64,000 bases of DNA from Arabidopsis thaliana. Taxonomy: Eukaryota > Streptophyta > Magnoliopsida > Brassicales > Brassicaceae. This document shows, one piece after another, positions 52,354 through 64,000 of this stretch. Every line of letters starts with the position of its first letter. The first letter of the stretch is position 1. Under the pieces are notes generated by a model. The model was not told the origin of the DNA. It worked only from the letters and a program-made list of their open reading frames with translations, and ran no database searches. The stretch spans positions 6,944,001-7,008,000 of the forward strand of contig NC_003070.9 in assembly GCF_000001735.4 (NCBI RefSeq), written 5' to 3'. The translations under genes were made by a program, and so were the position numbers.

Positions 52354-53779
52354 ATGTTGAAAGTGAAGAATTTTCTTGGTTCTAGATTAAAGTCTTTCCC
52401 TACAAGAAAAGGTTCGTTTTCTTCTTCTGTGCTCTACTTTTACTCAAGAAAATATCAAAAAAAAAATTTGAATGATTTGTTTCTCTTCTTCTCTTAACTT
52501 GTTCAATCTTGAATATTTTTCTACAAAGAACGTTTAAATGTTTTAACTTCTGAAATTTATACATTTGTTCTCTAATTAACCAGAGATAGTTTTTCTTCAT
52601 TGTTAGAAAAACAGAAAAAGATTGTAAAAATATCTGCTAAATTGTTGTTTTGTCAATGGAGCAGGAAAGTCCGACAAGGAATGTTGTCGTAGCTTGACGT
52701 CGAAGCTAAGTGTTAATGAAGAGTACAAGGAAGCATTTAGAACAAACTCCTACTTAGAGACTCGGACAAAAGCAGAAGATCAATTAGGCATAACATCATG
52801 TAGCAAACTCTCTTCTTCTTCTCCTTCTCCTTCTTCATCTTCAGATCTTAGCTTCCATTCACACTTCACCGATTACTTGCTTGACCCTCCACAAGAAACA
52901 CTTGATGCCCTGATGCAAGACTCGAGTTTAGACAATCTTATAGTTACGTTTTTCGACTTGAGCTCCGAAGCTTGTGACGTGTGTGAGACTCTTCTTCAGT
53001 GCCTCCAACAAATCAAGATTAATCACAACAAAATCAAAAGGGTTATGAAGATTGGGAAAAGGGTTTGTAACGGTGCTAAAACCTTGGAATGTAGCCCCGA
53101 GATGCTCTGTGCTTTGATATTTCAAGAACTTTCGAGATTTGCCGCGCTGAAAAACCCTTTGTGTCGTATCGTCAATGAAGCACAGTTTCGTATAGTTCAC
53201 GATGCAAACTCGGATTTGCTCACCAAACTGACATCGAAAAAGAGAAGAATAAGAAGAAAAATCAGGTTCTTTAAATTCTGCAAGAAGCTAGGAGGTTATA
53301 GCCTAGTGATTACTCATAGCGCGATTGTCATTACATTGCTGATCATAGCTCTTCACAGCATACTCGGCGTTTTCGCAGCTCCTGCGTTGCTCGGTCTATG
53401 TTCGTTCTGTCTTTTGAGGAAGAAGAAAGCGAAAGGAAGAATGCATAAGAGCAATAAAGATACAACTCTAGAGAAGCTCGGGACACAAATCGACATTGCA
53501 GCTAAAGGAATGTTCATATTGATAAACGATTTGGATACGTTGAGTAGACTTGCTGGGAGATTATGCGATGAGATAGAGCATAGAAAAACAGTAGCTGCGA
53601 TGTGCGCAAAGAGTAGGAAGATTGAAGTGTTAAAGGAAGCATTGAGGGAGTTTAATGGACATGAAGAAAAATTCTCAGATCAATTGCAAGAGCTTGAAGA
53701 ACATCTCTATCTATGTTTCCACACTATTAACCGATCAAGAAGGCTAGTGTTAGCGCAAATCACAGGACAAAGTTCTTGA
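52354..53779 (+). CDS. UPF0496 (DUF677) family membrane protein
   Basis: Plant-specific family without settled biochemistry; relatives resemble At14a-like proteins. Two exons, 52354-52411 and 52665-53779, for 390 residues. The first exon encodes MLKVKNFLGSRLKSFPTRKG. Then come a Ser-rich low-complexity stretch (SSSSPSPSSSSDLS), the conserved helical core (LSSEACDVCETLLQCLQQIK) and a basic stretch (TSKKRRIRRKIRFFKFCKK). The membrane hairpin is SLVITHSAIVITLLIIALHS then LGVFAAPALLGLCSFCLL. A coiled-coil C-terminal part includes IDIAAKGMFILINDLDTLSR and FSDQLQELEEHLYLCFHTIN. A start inside exon 2 is unlikely, because the family begins with the short first exon. Confidence 0.92.
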
Positions 53780-54761
53780 ATCTTGATCTTTCATTCTTTT
53801 GGTTCATCAAAATAACAAATACTTTTGTAGGGTTTATAAACTACTTATTGTAATAAATCTGTAAGAATATCTTTAAAAGTTTTCTTTATGTTTCAAGTGA
53901 AACTGAGGCCATGGAAGTAATTTTTATTGATCATAATTATGATTTCTTTTCGCTATCTTGTGTAATTATTTGCTCTTGATCCGATCGCTATATACTCTTC
54001 ATGGTTGCCTGAAATTAGATCCATCAGTTTGGGAATTTGGTTTTAAGAATATTGAAAAACAAATGTCTGTTAACATCATTATGAACCAAAACCAAAATGC
54101 TTACAAGGAAATTGATCTCATCCAAATATATGAGGGTGCATTGGTTCAATAGTTAGTGTCTCTTAATTAATTTGGAAATGCAAATGGATTACTTGATTGT
54201 AAAGTATGCTTATAAATCAATATCAATATAGTTTATATTGATATGAACTTCCACATAACTCTTTAAAGTCCTACTTGCCTTTCAGAATAATAATAACAAA
54301 ACGTTAAATAAATTTTTTAAGATCATATTACAAAGAAGAACATAGTTTTGATAAATTTAAAATACATTAACAATAACACAAGATTTTAGTTGGATTTTCC
54401 AAAGCAGTATACATTTTTTTGGCTCTTCAAACTTTTGTAAAGTAAAGACCAATGTCTTATTAGAATTGTACTTGACAAAACTCCTTTTCAAAAAACTAAA
54501 ACAAACTTCATATAAACAAAACCAAGTACAAATGTGTTAAAACTCCTTTTGCTACAGAATCTTTTTCGAGTCTGAAACATTCAAATACAATACACTTCAT
54601 ATAATCATATACCCTCAAATCATATCGGGTCTTTTGTATTAACAGACCCATCATACCATAAGATAAAAAAAACAAAGAGGGCGGGTCGCTCAGGGAGAAA
54701 AGAAACAGACTCAAAGCGCGACCACTGCCAATGATATTTCATACAAAACAAAAAAAAAAAC
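53780..54761. other. Convergent 3' region of UPF0496 (+) and EXPA11 (-)
   Basis: AT-rich 3' untranslated regions and spacer. Nothing supported beyond short chance frames. Confidence 0.6.
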
Positions 54762-55710
54762 TTAAAACTGAACGTTGGAAGAATAAATCTGTCCAAAAGA
54801 CCAAGAAGAAGGAACAACATTGAGAAAGACTCTAGTAGCACCATCAGTAGTGGTAATGGAGAAAGAGAGAGCTTGACCATCTAGATAAGCATTCGATTGC
54901 CAATTAGCTCCCCAGTTACGAGACATGGCTAACCAACCAGTCTTTGATCCTTTGATGGATACAGATTTAATAGAACCTGCTCCTCCTACATTTTGAATAT
55001 TCACTAGCTCGAAGTAGTCTCTTCCGTTTATTCTGAATCTAACTCCTCCTTTCTTGTAACAGCTTACTCTGTTTTTCCCAAACACACAAAAAACACAGAG
55101 CTTTTCGTTAAGAAGTTTGAACAATTGCAAAATAACAGCTTACTCTGTTTTTTGGTCTTTTAAAAAGTTCTGACCTTTGGAAAACGACGGGAACGATTCC
55201 TCCTCTGTAAATTCCGATCTTTTCCCAAGCGGGTTGTGCCATGTCGAAATGTTTAAGCGGCGGATTGCACCAACCACCGTTGTTGTTAGGCAAAGCAAAG
55301 TTTGGTGGGCAAAAGTTAGTGGCTGTAATAACCACAGAAGCTCCTTTCAAGCACCACCGTGAGTCCGCCGCGTGATCACACGTTATCCTATAGCATTCTC
55401 CGCAAGAAGCTCCGTCGTTGAACAGAGCCGTGCTTAACGCCGCCGTCATTGTCCCGTACCCCGCCGAGTAAAGATCTCCGTAACCACAAGCTCCACCTGG
55501 AAAAAAACAACAAAAATAATTTCGTTATTTGAACAAATCCATTAGAGTCAGATCATAATGAAACTAAAGTGTGAAATTACCCATTGTTCCAGAAGCGTCA
55601 CTTCCTCCATAGAATGTAGCGTGACCATTAGTTAAACCAGAAGGCCTAAACGCATCAACCGCAATAAAAAGAGCGGCCAAAACCGCCAATCCAGCTAGAG
55701 ACTTTGACAT
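54762..55710 (-). CDS. EXPA11: Alpha-expansin EXPA11
   Basis: Non-enzymatic cell-wall loosening protein, secreted. Three exons from ATG 55710 to TAA 54762. The signal peptide is [20 protein letters not shown]. The double-psi beta-barrel domain has [30 protein letters not shown], the family's HFD motif ([13 protein letters not shown]) and alpha-expansin cysteines. The C-terminal cellulose-binding (CBM63-like) domain has [28 protein letters not shown] and [13 protein letters not shown], ending YSSNVQF. The second intron contains a near copy of the authentic 3' splice site (see repeat). Expected length for the family is about 250 residues. Confidence 0.94.
55057..55152 (-). repeat. Duplicated 3' splice site of EXPA11 intron 2
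   Basis: The 20-nt sequence taacagcttactctgttttt occurs at 55057-55076, spanning the true exon 3 acceptor, and again at 55133-55152 inside intron 2, 76 bp apart. Both give aaaacag followed by AGTAAGCTGTTA on the coding strand. Use of the upstream copy would add [11 protein letters not shown] and then a stop. Confidence 0.9.
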
Positions 55711-57408
55711 GATTATGACTTTTGGAAGAAGAAAGAGATGATGATGATGATGATCGAGTGAAGGAGGTGAGAGTTGTTTAAATAAAGGTGGGAAGCGAGT
55801 GTAAACTAATGTAGTATAGCAACAAAAACCTTACATGTGGTCTTATCTTTATCTAGCCTGTGTGTATCTTTAATTTATTTATTTGGGCAAATCTCTTACA
55901 TGTGTATTTTTGTTAGTAACAGTATAAGTCCAAAAAAAGACAGTAGATCTGCAAACTCTGTTTGTAATAATGCTGCAGATGGATTTCTATTCCTCCAAAA
56001 AGTTCATACAAAATTTACCTTTGGTTACACTAATATTGCTTTGAACTATATATAAACATTTTCCTCTGAAATTATATAAGAAAAAGAGACTTGAAGCAGA
56101 TAATATCTTGATTTACTCATAGCCAAACATTTGTAATCCTAAAGTTTTGTTTTATTGGTTGATGCAGCATTTTTTTTTATACATAAGTTAAAGTTATTGT
56201 AAGATTGCAAATTTTAAATCAGCATGGTCATCAAAAATTCAAAACTAAGAGAATAATCATATGGGTAAATGATTTCTTGTGCAACGCGGTGGATATTTAA
56301 TTTTTGCTTAAAATGAATAAAGTAAGACGAAAGAAAGACAAATGAGAGTTTTTTGTTTGTGATACAATCATGTGCAGGTTGGTCTGAGCAGGTTCATCGG
56401 TCACAGACTCTCACATGCTCACTTGTCCTACATTATTAGCAACACGCCAAATCTCTTTCATTATCATTATGATTATTTTTTTGGGTTAATTGTCCCTCAA
56501 AACTTGATTTCCAATCAAAGTTGATGAAGATCACCGTCACGACGTCGTTTGTTACGAACACTTCCGTCAACTTAACACTTGTTCGTTGTCACCAACATAT
56601 GAAAAATCGTGGACTGCAAAGTCTGCAATCCGAAATCCAGACTACACTACCAAGTAACTTCCGCAGTAAGAAAACAAAATATGGATACTGGATACAACAA
56701 GATTAAGGAATTGAGGAGCTTGTTTGGATATGATTAGAGTGTAAGAATATATTGACCCATTACAAATCTACAATTATGAAAATTACATTTTGATTGTATG
56801 GATTAAATAGTTGGCAGTTGTAGCTATCAAAGAGCCCGGGTATTATTCTACAGATTTTTGTCATTATTAAGAAGTTAATGAATCGAACCAGAAACACCTA
56901 TAATTAAAAGCATAACATGAGATTGTTTTATTCAAGAAAATGAGACCTAGTTTGGCAGAGATAGACTAATGTATCAATACACATAATGGTCAATACACAT
57001 GTCCTGTTTTCATTCTTTAGATATTTATGACTGCTTATCTATCATTTAATGTAAATTATGAATGTGGATTTTAATGGTATGCATCGCCTGGAGATGATAG
57101 CATTTCACATGGTCAATTTCTAATAATGACCCACCTAATACAGCTAGCTATAACTACAAGTGTTCAATTCTTAAAATGCGAAAATCTCCCAAACACAATT
57201 AAACGAAGTTGAATTTGATCTTCTGAAACCAACAAGATAAATATCTTTTCCTAAAGTGAAACCAGAGTAATAAAAAGGTTCCTGAGGATAAAAATCCTCA
57301 ATAAAGAAACACTTAGAGACGATGAGAAGAGTACCAAGTAAACTTGTGAACATAAAAAAAGTGAGACAGATGGAGAGTCAACTCTTATAAGAAATAGATG
57401 ACCTTTGT
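55711..57408. other. Intergenic, EXPA11 promoter to RPN3a 3' end
   Basis: AT-rich. The leader of EXPA11 contains ATC repeats (55738-55753). The segment at 56521-56706 has a 61-codon frame of no known family. No RNA gene or transposon ends recognised. Confidence 0.5.
55777..55786 (-). promoter_or_regulatory. TATA-like box of EXPA11
   Basis: TTTATTTAAA on the minus strand, about 67 bp upstream of the ATG at 55710. Confidence 0.45.
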
Positions 57409-60154
57409 CTAAAAATCATCATCGTCTTCCTCAGCCATATGCTTAGCAAGCTCTTCTTCCTGTTGCTTCCTCTCTCTCCTCTTCTCATCGCTTTCTTTCT
57501 CCTTGTGAGTGTTAGGAGGAAACCTCAATGCTCTGACAGCTTCGTTATGCATGTTGAGGCAGAAAGCAATTCTTGAGTTGAACGCAGTTTGTGGCTCATT
57601 CGTCGAGTAGATGTCCCCAGTTTCTTTGGAGACCATGCATCCGTTTTTGTGATCGATTGTAGCATCAATAGCTCCGTCGCGTATGGCCTTTGCCACGATG
57701 CTTTCCGCATCAGCCACAGGGTTTTCAGAGTTGAGCCTCAGCTTTTTGGCAACATCGGGTAAAGAGATTCTTGAGTAGGAGATACTTATGTTCCGCAGTC
57801 CAGTCCTGATGACATTGTGGCGGAGTCGCACGATGAGATTGTGCGTTCTGTCTTGAGCAAATGTGTCCAAGAACTTCTCCTGGACTGTCCTAAACAACTC
57901 CAAGTCCCCAATCCTAACCGCCTGTAAAATCAAAACAGAGCTTTAATAGTAAGCCTCAGATCAAAATCAGTATCAACTATCCAGTTGCATCATATATCTC
58001 TAAAAAGCAACAGTAAACAGCCAGAAATTCATGTTCAATATAATTCGAAGGAGCAGAAAACAACAGCAGCAACAAAATTGTGTTTCAAGTGACCACAGAG
58101 AGATTTTAACAGAAGAGGTGTATAGGCCAGTAAGTGAAAAGTAGGAACCGGTTTAAAATCAGAAGTGAAGTAGCAAGATCACAAGTGACCACATACTAAT
58201 ACCAGTTTAGTTATCCGCTCATAAATTAATGAATACATGTCACAGCAGCAAGATTATGAAAGTGGACTCACATTTGTTAGCTCGAAGTAGGGTCTGAGGG
58301 CCTTCTCCATACCCTTTTGAGTGAAGATAGAACGCTCTGGTATCTCACCCAGCAGTAGACGAACCAGAATTGCCCATTTATTGCATTGGATCCTGAAGCC
58401 CAAAGCTGCTATAGGGGCTTTCCTGGCCGCCTGAAGAAGGCTCTCTTTTGCGTCCGTATATTCGAGCTGAATAGTACGAATCTTCCCGAGATAGAAAAGG
58501 TACCTACAAAACTGCAAAGTATAATGTTTTAGACAAGTCATCTTGCTGTTTATTCTTTTGAAACAGTAACAATTGAAGGGTTAAAAAAAGAACAAAATTC
58601 ATATGTAGCAAAGAAAAACACAAGGTAGATCGATGGTAATGGTAAGAGGTGGTGTCAGAAGTATGAAAAGGACAGGCAAAATGGACACTTCAAGTAAGTT
58701 CGGCAAATAATTAGTGATTGAAAAGAAAACACAAGAGCCTCCTAGATGGAAAATGCTATAGCGAATAGAAAAAATAATTCTCTGGAAAGATTGCAGAAGT
58801 GGCATTGGAGTTTTCATGCAAATATAGAATCTAGAGAACCGAGAAAACTTAGAGTATGAAGGAATAGCCAAGAGCTACCTGTTGGTTTGAATGAGCCTCA
58901 AAGCGAGGTGCCTTTGATCTTAGCTTCTCTGCCTGATCATAGAGGTTGTAATGCAAATAGTTACGTAGCAACAGGTTCAGAAGGGTTTCCTGCATTCAAC
59001 ATGATAAATTTGAATAAGAAGCAAGTAACAGTTTCAAAATAATGAATGCCGACTGAATGAGCTAAACAAAGACATACCTGACCCAGCTCATCGTGTCTTA
59101 GCGTTGCAGAATGATGCAACGCAAGAAGAGTACTGCAGGTAGAAAAAATGACCAGATTATTAACTATTGAGCTACTGATTAATATGAGGTGTAAGACAAA
59201 GTACAAAACTAAAACAGTCTTTGAGCTACTAACCCGCGAATTTCAGCAAGATCACCGGTTTGCTCATAACTCAAAGAATAGTAAAAGTAGAGTCTTGATG
59301 CTATCACATCAATGGTCCTTCGGTTGACGTTCTTGAGACGAGCAATGCTTGCTGAAGAACAAGCTTTAGCCTAAGAGATGATTAAAAGCAACTCATTAAA
59401 ATTAAAATCACAACAGAAAAGTAACTTATGACAAAACACAAAGATACAGCAGTAGTTACCTCGTTGTACTTCTTCTGATCAATCAGAAAAAGAAGAACAA
59501 TGAAGTAGCAGTAGATCTCGAGCTCTGCAGGTAGATGCTTAGAAGGAGCAGCTTGTGTGGCCGATGAGGCAGTATCAACTTCCATGTCATGTTCATCACC
59601 CTAAACCATTAAAAGTTCCAATATTTCAGTCTCTAAGCCAGTTGTATGTTAGATAACTTGCCATTCACAACATCAAAAGAAAGTATAACAACCATAACAC
59701 GAATCTAAACAACCTAAAGCCAGATGCTAAAAGGAACAACCAAGTTGAGAATTCTGAAACATCAAAGTGAAGAAGTAAAACCCACAAATACCTTAGGAAC
59801 AAAGGAAGAGAGGCGAGAGTGAGCTTCGGATCCTGGAACCAAAGCAAAATCCAGGAAGGAAGAGAGCACAGAGCCGGTGAGTTTCTGCCTAAGCCCTATA
59901 GTGAGACGCACAGCACGAGCAATACGACGAACCTCCTTCGTGTAAGACCCAGTATCGATGAGTGCTGCAATCTCCTTCAAATCTGGGAAACAAAGAAACA
60001 AAGCGTCAAAACCCAGAAGAAACTTAGCAATTATGAAAACAGTTCGAGAATTAAAGCATTCAGATCGAGATTTACTCTGCATAGTAGAGGTAGAAGAAGA
60101 GATAATCGATTGAGAAGGGGTGTTGTTATCTTTCATCTCCACGTCCTGAGTCAT
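57409..60154 (-). CDS. RPN3A: 26S proteasome regulatory subunit RPN3a
   Basis: Lid subunit of the 19S regulatory particle in the ubiquitin-proteasome system. It starts [20 protein letters not shown] (ATG 60154), then exon 2 begins [20 protein letters not shown] and ends SRLSSFVPK. Exons with helical repeats follow: [66 protein letters not shown] and [20 protein letters not shown]. The PCI domain covers the last 130 or so residues ([58 protein letters not shown]). The end is an acidic tail MAEEDDDDF. Intron-exon order is fully consistent with about 490 residues. Codon use is ordinary. Confidence 0.94.
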
Positions 60155-60513
60155 CTTTGCACAAATCTCGTTACTCTTCACAAAGACAAAAACAAGGTTA
60201 GGGTTTTTGCAGAAGTATGCAACTAAGCCGGTGAGATTTCAAGGAACCGATTGAAGTTTCAACCAATTTGTTGACTGAGAAAGACGGAGAGATAAAGACA
60301 GAGAGCTTACTAAATCGATAAAACGGAATTCGCCGGGAGAAAGTGACGATGATGGATCAGATTTAAGGACGAGCTGATGCTGCTGAGACTCTTTTCTTTC
60401 CTAAGTATTTTCCTTTTTTTGGACACAACAAAAAAAGTATATTTCTTTTTGTTCAAGACAGCTTTTTTCCATATTAGTATTTATATCTTCTACATTACGA
60501 TTGAGCAACAAAT
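60155..60513. other. RPN3a 5' leader and promoter
   Basis: Between RPN3a (-) and the tRNA-Asp (+). Proximal DNA is purine-rich (gaaagacggagag, gggagaaagtgac). No coding sequence is supported. Confidence 0.55.
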
Positions 60514-60585
60514 GTCGTTGTAGTATAGTGGTAAGTATTCCCGCCTGTCACGCGGGTGGCCCGGGTTCGATCCCCGGCAACGGCG
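60514..60585 (+). tRNA. tRNA-Asp, anticodon GTC
   Basis: A 72-nt cloverleaf. The acceptor arm pairs GTCGTTG with CAACGGC plus discriminator G. The D arm TAGTATAGTGGTAAGTA carries box A, the anticodon stem CCCGC/GCGGG encloses ctGTCac, and the T arm GGGTTCGATCCCC carries box B. A T5 terminator lies at 60592-60596, and CAA triplets precede the 5' end as in many plant tRNA genes. Confidence 0.97.
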
Positions 60586-61089
60586 ATTAACTTTTTGGTT
60601 ACTAGTTTTGTTTGGACCTCTCTCACTTATTTTCGTACGCTTTCTTCGAATAGCCCAAAACACAACCAGCGCAAGTTGGGTTAATTTCTTTTTGTCTCAA
60701 AACACGTTGGAACTTGGAATTACAATTTTATTATTCATTATTTTTTCTTGTTATCTTTTTATGTTGTTAGAATATATAATCAACTGATATACGAACCAAT
60801 GGAAAAAGGCAATGCCAAAGGGGGTTGTTTACTTGTTAGTGTCAATACGCCGACGAATGTAATTGGAGTCAAACAAATATCCAAAACTCAAAAAAGAGAC
60901 AAAACTAGAAAACTCTTGAAGGAATAAAAACTTGAAAATCCAAGATCCATGATAAAATAAATGAGGATATATATAACCTAAAGCGACATGAACGAAAGAT
61001 TATTCTACGGCAACAAGTTGCTTTGAAGAACAGAGACAAAAACATGAGAATGTAAGAAAGATCCAACTTCATTCAATGACCCTGGTCGC
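60586..61089. other. Intergenic, tRNA-Asp to Alba 3' end
   Basis: AT-rich spacer that includes the 3' untranslated region of the minus-strand Alba gene. Nothing else is seen. Confidence 0.6.
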
Positions 61090-63285
61090 TCATGCAGCAG
61101 CCTGGATAGGTGCTCCATTTGATCTGTTGAATCCACCACGGCCTCCTCCTCTTCCACGACCTCCCCTTCCACGGCCACGTCCTGTTCCAACAATTTTTAA
61201 ACATTTACAACTCATCATTATTTAATGAGAAAACATTAGTGTAACAAAATCATCAACGTACCACGTCCCTGAGGCGGAGGACCATCATATCCATGGTCTG
61301 CTGGAGGAGCAACATTGTTGTATCCATAGTCTCCTCCATCTTGTTGAGCTTCATAGTAAGGTGGTGGGGGGCCATTGTAACCTCCTCTTCCTCGACCACC
61401 ACGTCCACCTCCTCTCCCACGCCCGCGTCCTCTGCCATATGACCGGTCCTGCTCCATACCTCCATCATTATACTCATTGTTCACATATCCACTTCCTGGC
61501 AAATCCGAAAGAAGAAATAGCACAAGCCAATCAAACACTTGTCCGCCGATCACATGCAAATATGTTAAAAGGTAAAACTAAGATTTGGAAAGAAATATTC
61601 TAAAGCAATTCTACCTCTGCCGCCTCTTCCCCTTCCTCCATCATCATACTCATTGTTCACATATCCGTTTCCTGGTAAATCAAACAAAAAAAGAAATAGC
61701 ACAACACATTCAAACCCTTATCCACAAATCATATGCAAAAATCTATACTCAAATACGATTTGGCTAAAGATATCCTACCTCTGCCACCTCTTCCCCTTCC
61801 TCCATCATCATACTCAACATTCGCAGGTCCATTTCCTGATAAGTCGAAAAAAGGAATTAGCACAGTCCACTCAAACGCTTATCCACAAATCACATGCAAA
61901 AGCTTACAACGAAACTACGACACTGTATAAACAATTTCTAAAGTAATCCTACCTCTACCACCTCTTCCCCTTCCCCTTCCTCTTCCTCCTCTACCTCTTC
62001 TTCCTCCTCTGCCTCTAGGAGATCCGTCTACAAGAAAGAGATAATTTAAAAACTTAAAAAAGACAGCAGGGCAGGGAGCTTAAAAACGTCATTAAGAGTG
62101 AGACTCTAAAATACCTTGCCCTTCGTAGTCAATCTCAGCCAATGGCTTCACCATCTCAATAGGAATCGGACACTGGTACCTATAGCATTATTTAATAAGA
62201 TATATTAGCATTGGAGACAATGTACCTCTCTAGACACAAAACAACAAAATCCCCAATAAGAGAATAGACGAGAAATAGCAAAACAACCAGTCCTAGAAAC
62301 TCACCCAACTGAGGATGTGTTCAACTGCTCCTTGGAAAGTGTTATGGTTATCATCGACACATGCCTCGTGGTCTCAATTCTTCAGGAGAAAAAGATGAGT
62401 TTTAATAAATAACAGGTCAAAGTAACAAAATTAAGAATACAACATGGTTACATGTGTTCCGGTACACTTAAAACAATAAACTTGATACTAAAGTCTAGTG
62501 ACCACATACGTTTGAAGGCCTTCCTCTGTAGGTTCCCAGGTATCTGTAATGTCCGTTGATCCAATAGATGTGATCTGATGAAGACCAGGAATCCTTCTCT
62601 GCATCAAGGATAACAATATAATCTTCAGATACACAAAAGAACTACAACTCTGAGATCAGGAAACAGACTAAAACCAGAAAATACCTTAATCAGCTCAACT
62701 ATGGTCACACTCTTGTTGATAGCTCTTCCCATAGCCTTGAAGATAACTTCATTCGATTTGTTTTCCTATAAGATAACAAAACAACTTCCGTTACAAAAAC
62801 AAAAGTTTCAAGAAGAAGCAAAAGCAAAATTTCTATGTCAAAAAATCAACTAATCACATGACTAAGTACTAAAAAAGTTTGAATAGCAAGCAGCGAGAAA
62901 GTAATTAAAGAAAACAGTTAATCAATAACTTGCACTTTTGAGAAAGCAAATTCATGTACAAGTTTTCTACTAAATCCGACACGAAACGTAAGAAATTGAT
63001 ATAAATCACCAAGATGCATCCAAATAACATAAATGCAACTGGATTATGAAACCGCATTTTTTGAACTTACAATTATATCATATAGATAATCTACACTGTA
63101 CCAAATCTCATCACTACACCAATTCATAGAACCATGAATACCAGATCATCTTTTCGCAATACCTGAAGAAGAGCCATCGCATAGGTGATGTAGTTCCGTG
63201 CCCTACCCATACTGGTGATACGAATCTCATTCTCAGCAATCGGCGTATCCGCCTTCGGCTTCTCAACTCTCTGATACTTATCCAT
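61090..63285 (-). CDS. ALBA5: Alba DNA/RNA-binding protein with RGG-rich tail
   Basis: Alba proteins bind nucleic acids; plant long-form members act in mRNA stability, R-loop or stress-granule roles. Start 63285: MDKYQRVEKPKADTPIAENE. The Alba domain runs from EIRITSMGRARNYITYAMAL through SNEVIFKAMGRAINKSVTIV to RRIPGLHQITSIGSTDITDT and HVSMITITLSKEQL, about residues 20-120. The tail is Arg/Gly-rich with three homologous units that start GNGYVNNEYDDGG or similar and end RGRGGRG (exons starting 61835, 61671 and 61495), then YGRGRGRGRGGG, an aromatic Pro-rich part (PPPPYYEAQQDGG) and a final RGG block ending APIQAAA. An intron of about 136 bp sits in the leader directly before the ATG. I recall this as ALBA5 (At1g20220), not verified. 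Confidence 0.9.
61262..61835 (-). repeat. Tandem exon-plus-intron units in Alba tail
   Basis: Exons 61835-61779 and 61671-61615 (57 nt each) and the 5' part of exon 61495-61262 encode the same 19-residue block: G-N/S-G then a variable PANVEY or YVNNEY, D-D-G-G and an RGRGGRG-like end. Starts are 164 and 176 bp apart and the two flanking introns share sequence (aaaaaagaaatagcacaa, tccacaaatca). Confidence 0.9.
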
Positions 63286-64000
63286 CTGAAAAGCAACACA
63301 AAATCAGAAGAGTCCTTCTCAAAAAAATGTAACCAGCGATGGAAACTAAGGTTTCTCGTTCAATCCACGATTTAGAAGAAACAGGGTTTTCTTAAATCCT
63401 CAGTAAATTGCTTGAATGCTTACCTTGTTGCGAAGGTTCTGGTTAGATCTTCCGAAACCCTAGAAGAATCGGATAAGGATAAATGTTGGTTTCTGCCCAG
63501 AAGAAATTTGGACGAGAGAATTAATTCTTGTCTCGTTTCTGTTTCTGATTTTATACGCCCTAAGAGGCGGTTGTTGAAGGCGCTTCTCTGATATATATAA
63601 CAGCCGCACAACTTCTCTTCCACAAACCCATGCACCAGTGAACTGCCCTAATCGATTTCCGGTTTTTAAGTTTTTACTTTAAACCGGTTAAATATCAAAT
63701 CGAGGATTAGACCAGCAATAACCATTGGTATCTTTTCTCTTTCTCTTTTTCTTTTTTTTTTTGTCATCAGTATAAAACTTTTAATACTTTAATTTTTATC
63801 GTTTATACAAAACATGAGAAGCATTTGAAGAATTTTTGGTTTATTATACATTAAGCTGCAAATGAAGACAGTTGAAGATGTAACAATATGAACATGTATG
63901 AGAGTTATGCTTCTGGACTTTTCAACTAAGTAGGTGGGAGTTTGGCACATCATAGAAAGTACAAACTAGTAAGATGGTTGCGTGAGGAATGAAAGGAAGG
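63286..64000. promoter_or_regulatory. Alba gene 5' leader, leader intron and promoter
   Basis: On the minus strand, ttttcag just before ATG 63285 and AAG|GTAAGC near 63421 bound a leader intron. A TATA box (ttatatatat on the minus strand, 63591-63600) predicts a transcript start near 63565. From about 63650 to the end there is AT-rich spacer with no gene recognised. Confidence 0.6.

Noticed and set aside
61250-61560. Met-rich or His-rich frames over the Alba tail
   Set aside because: These are alternative frames of the RGG-coding exons.

Overview
The window is nuclear DNA of a flowering plant, and almost certainly Arabidopsis thaliana. Genes are compact and intron-rich, spacers are AT-rich, and several proteins (ROP2, SYT2, FREE1, ASK4, EXPA11) read as I remember their Arabidopsis versions. 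The gene order matches my memory of chromosome 1, about At1g20020 to At1g20220. Locus numbers are from memory and were not looked up.

Layout: bases 1-868 (+) are the 3' end of leaf ferredoxin-NADP+ reductase LFNR2. 1725-3017 (+) is a thaumatin-like protein. A tRNA-Leu (4861-4943, -) precedes the sterol isomerase HYD1 (5160-6135, +). Kinesin KIN-6 (6723-12293, -) diverges from a frameshifted relative of the RNA polymerase I subunit RPA12 (12973-13891, +). A small unknown protein (14244-14825, -), SYT2 (18236-20912, +), ROP2 (23223-24603, +), a lysine-rich unknown (25314-26699, -) and FREE1 (27554-30578, +) follow. Then come four tandem GDSL esterase genes (31504-41498, +), ASK4 (42430-43079, +) and two tandem subtilases, SBT5.1 and SBT5.2 (43332-49854, -). 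A tRNA-Glu, a UPF0496 protein, alpha-expansin EXPA11, proteasome subunit RPN3a, a tRNA-Asp and an RGG-tailed Alba protein complete the window.

These are ordinary host genes rather than one operon-like system. Common themes are endomembrane traffic and cell polarity (ROP2, SYT2, FREE1), ubiquitin-proteasome turnover (ASK4, RPN3a) and secreted or wall proteins (thaumatin-like protein, GDSL esterases, subtilases, expansin). From general knowledge, much of this block has duplicated partners near At1g75-76 from the last whole-genome duplication.

I found no CRISPR array, no intact transposon and no virus-derived element. I also found no convincing undescribed multi-gene system. The most interesting signals are small: tandem duplication of intron-flanked exons in two unrelated genes (KIN-6 tail and Alba tail), a frameshift in the RPA12 relative that exon skipping would bypass, a duplicated 3' splice site in EXPA11, a thaumatin-like gene whose last intron separates a soluble from a probably membrane-anchored product, a perfect 20-bp hairpin in a KIN-6 intron, and a promoter block shared by two GDSL paralogues.
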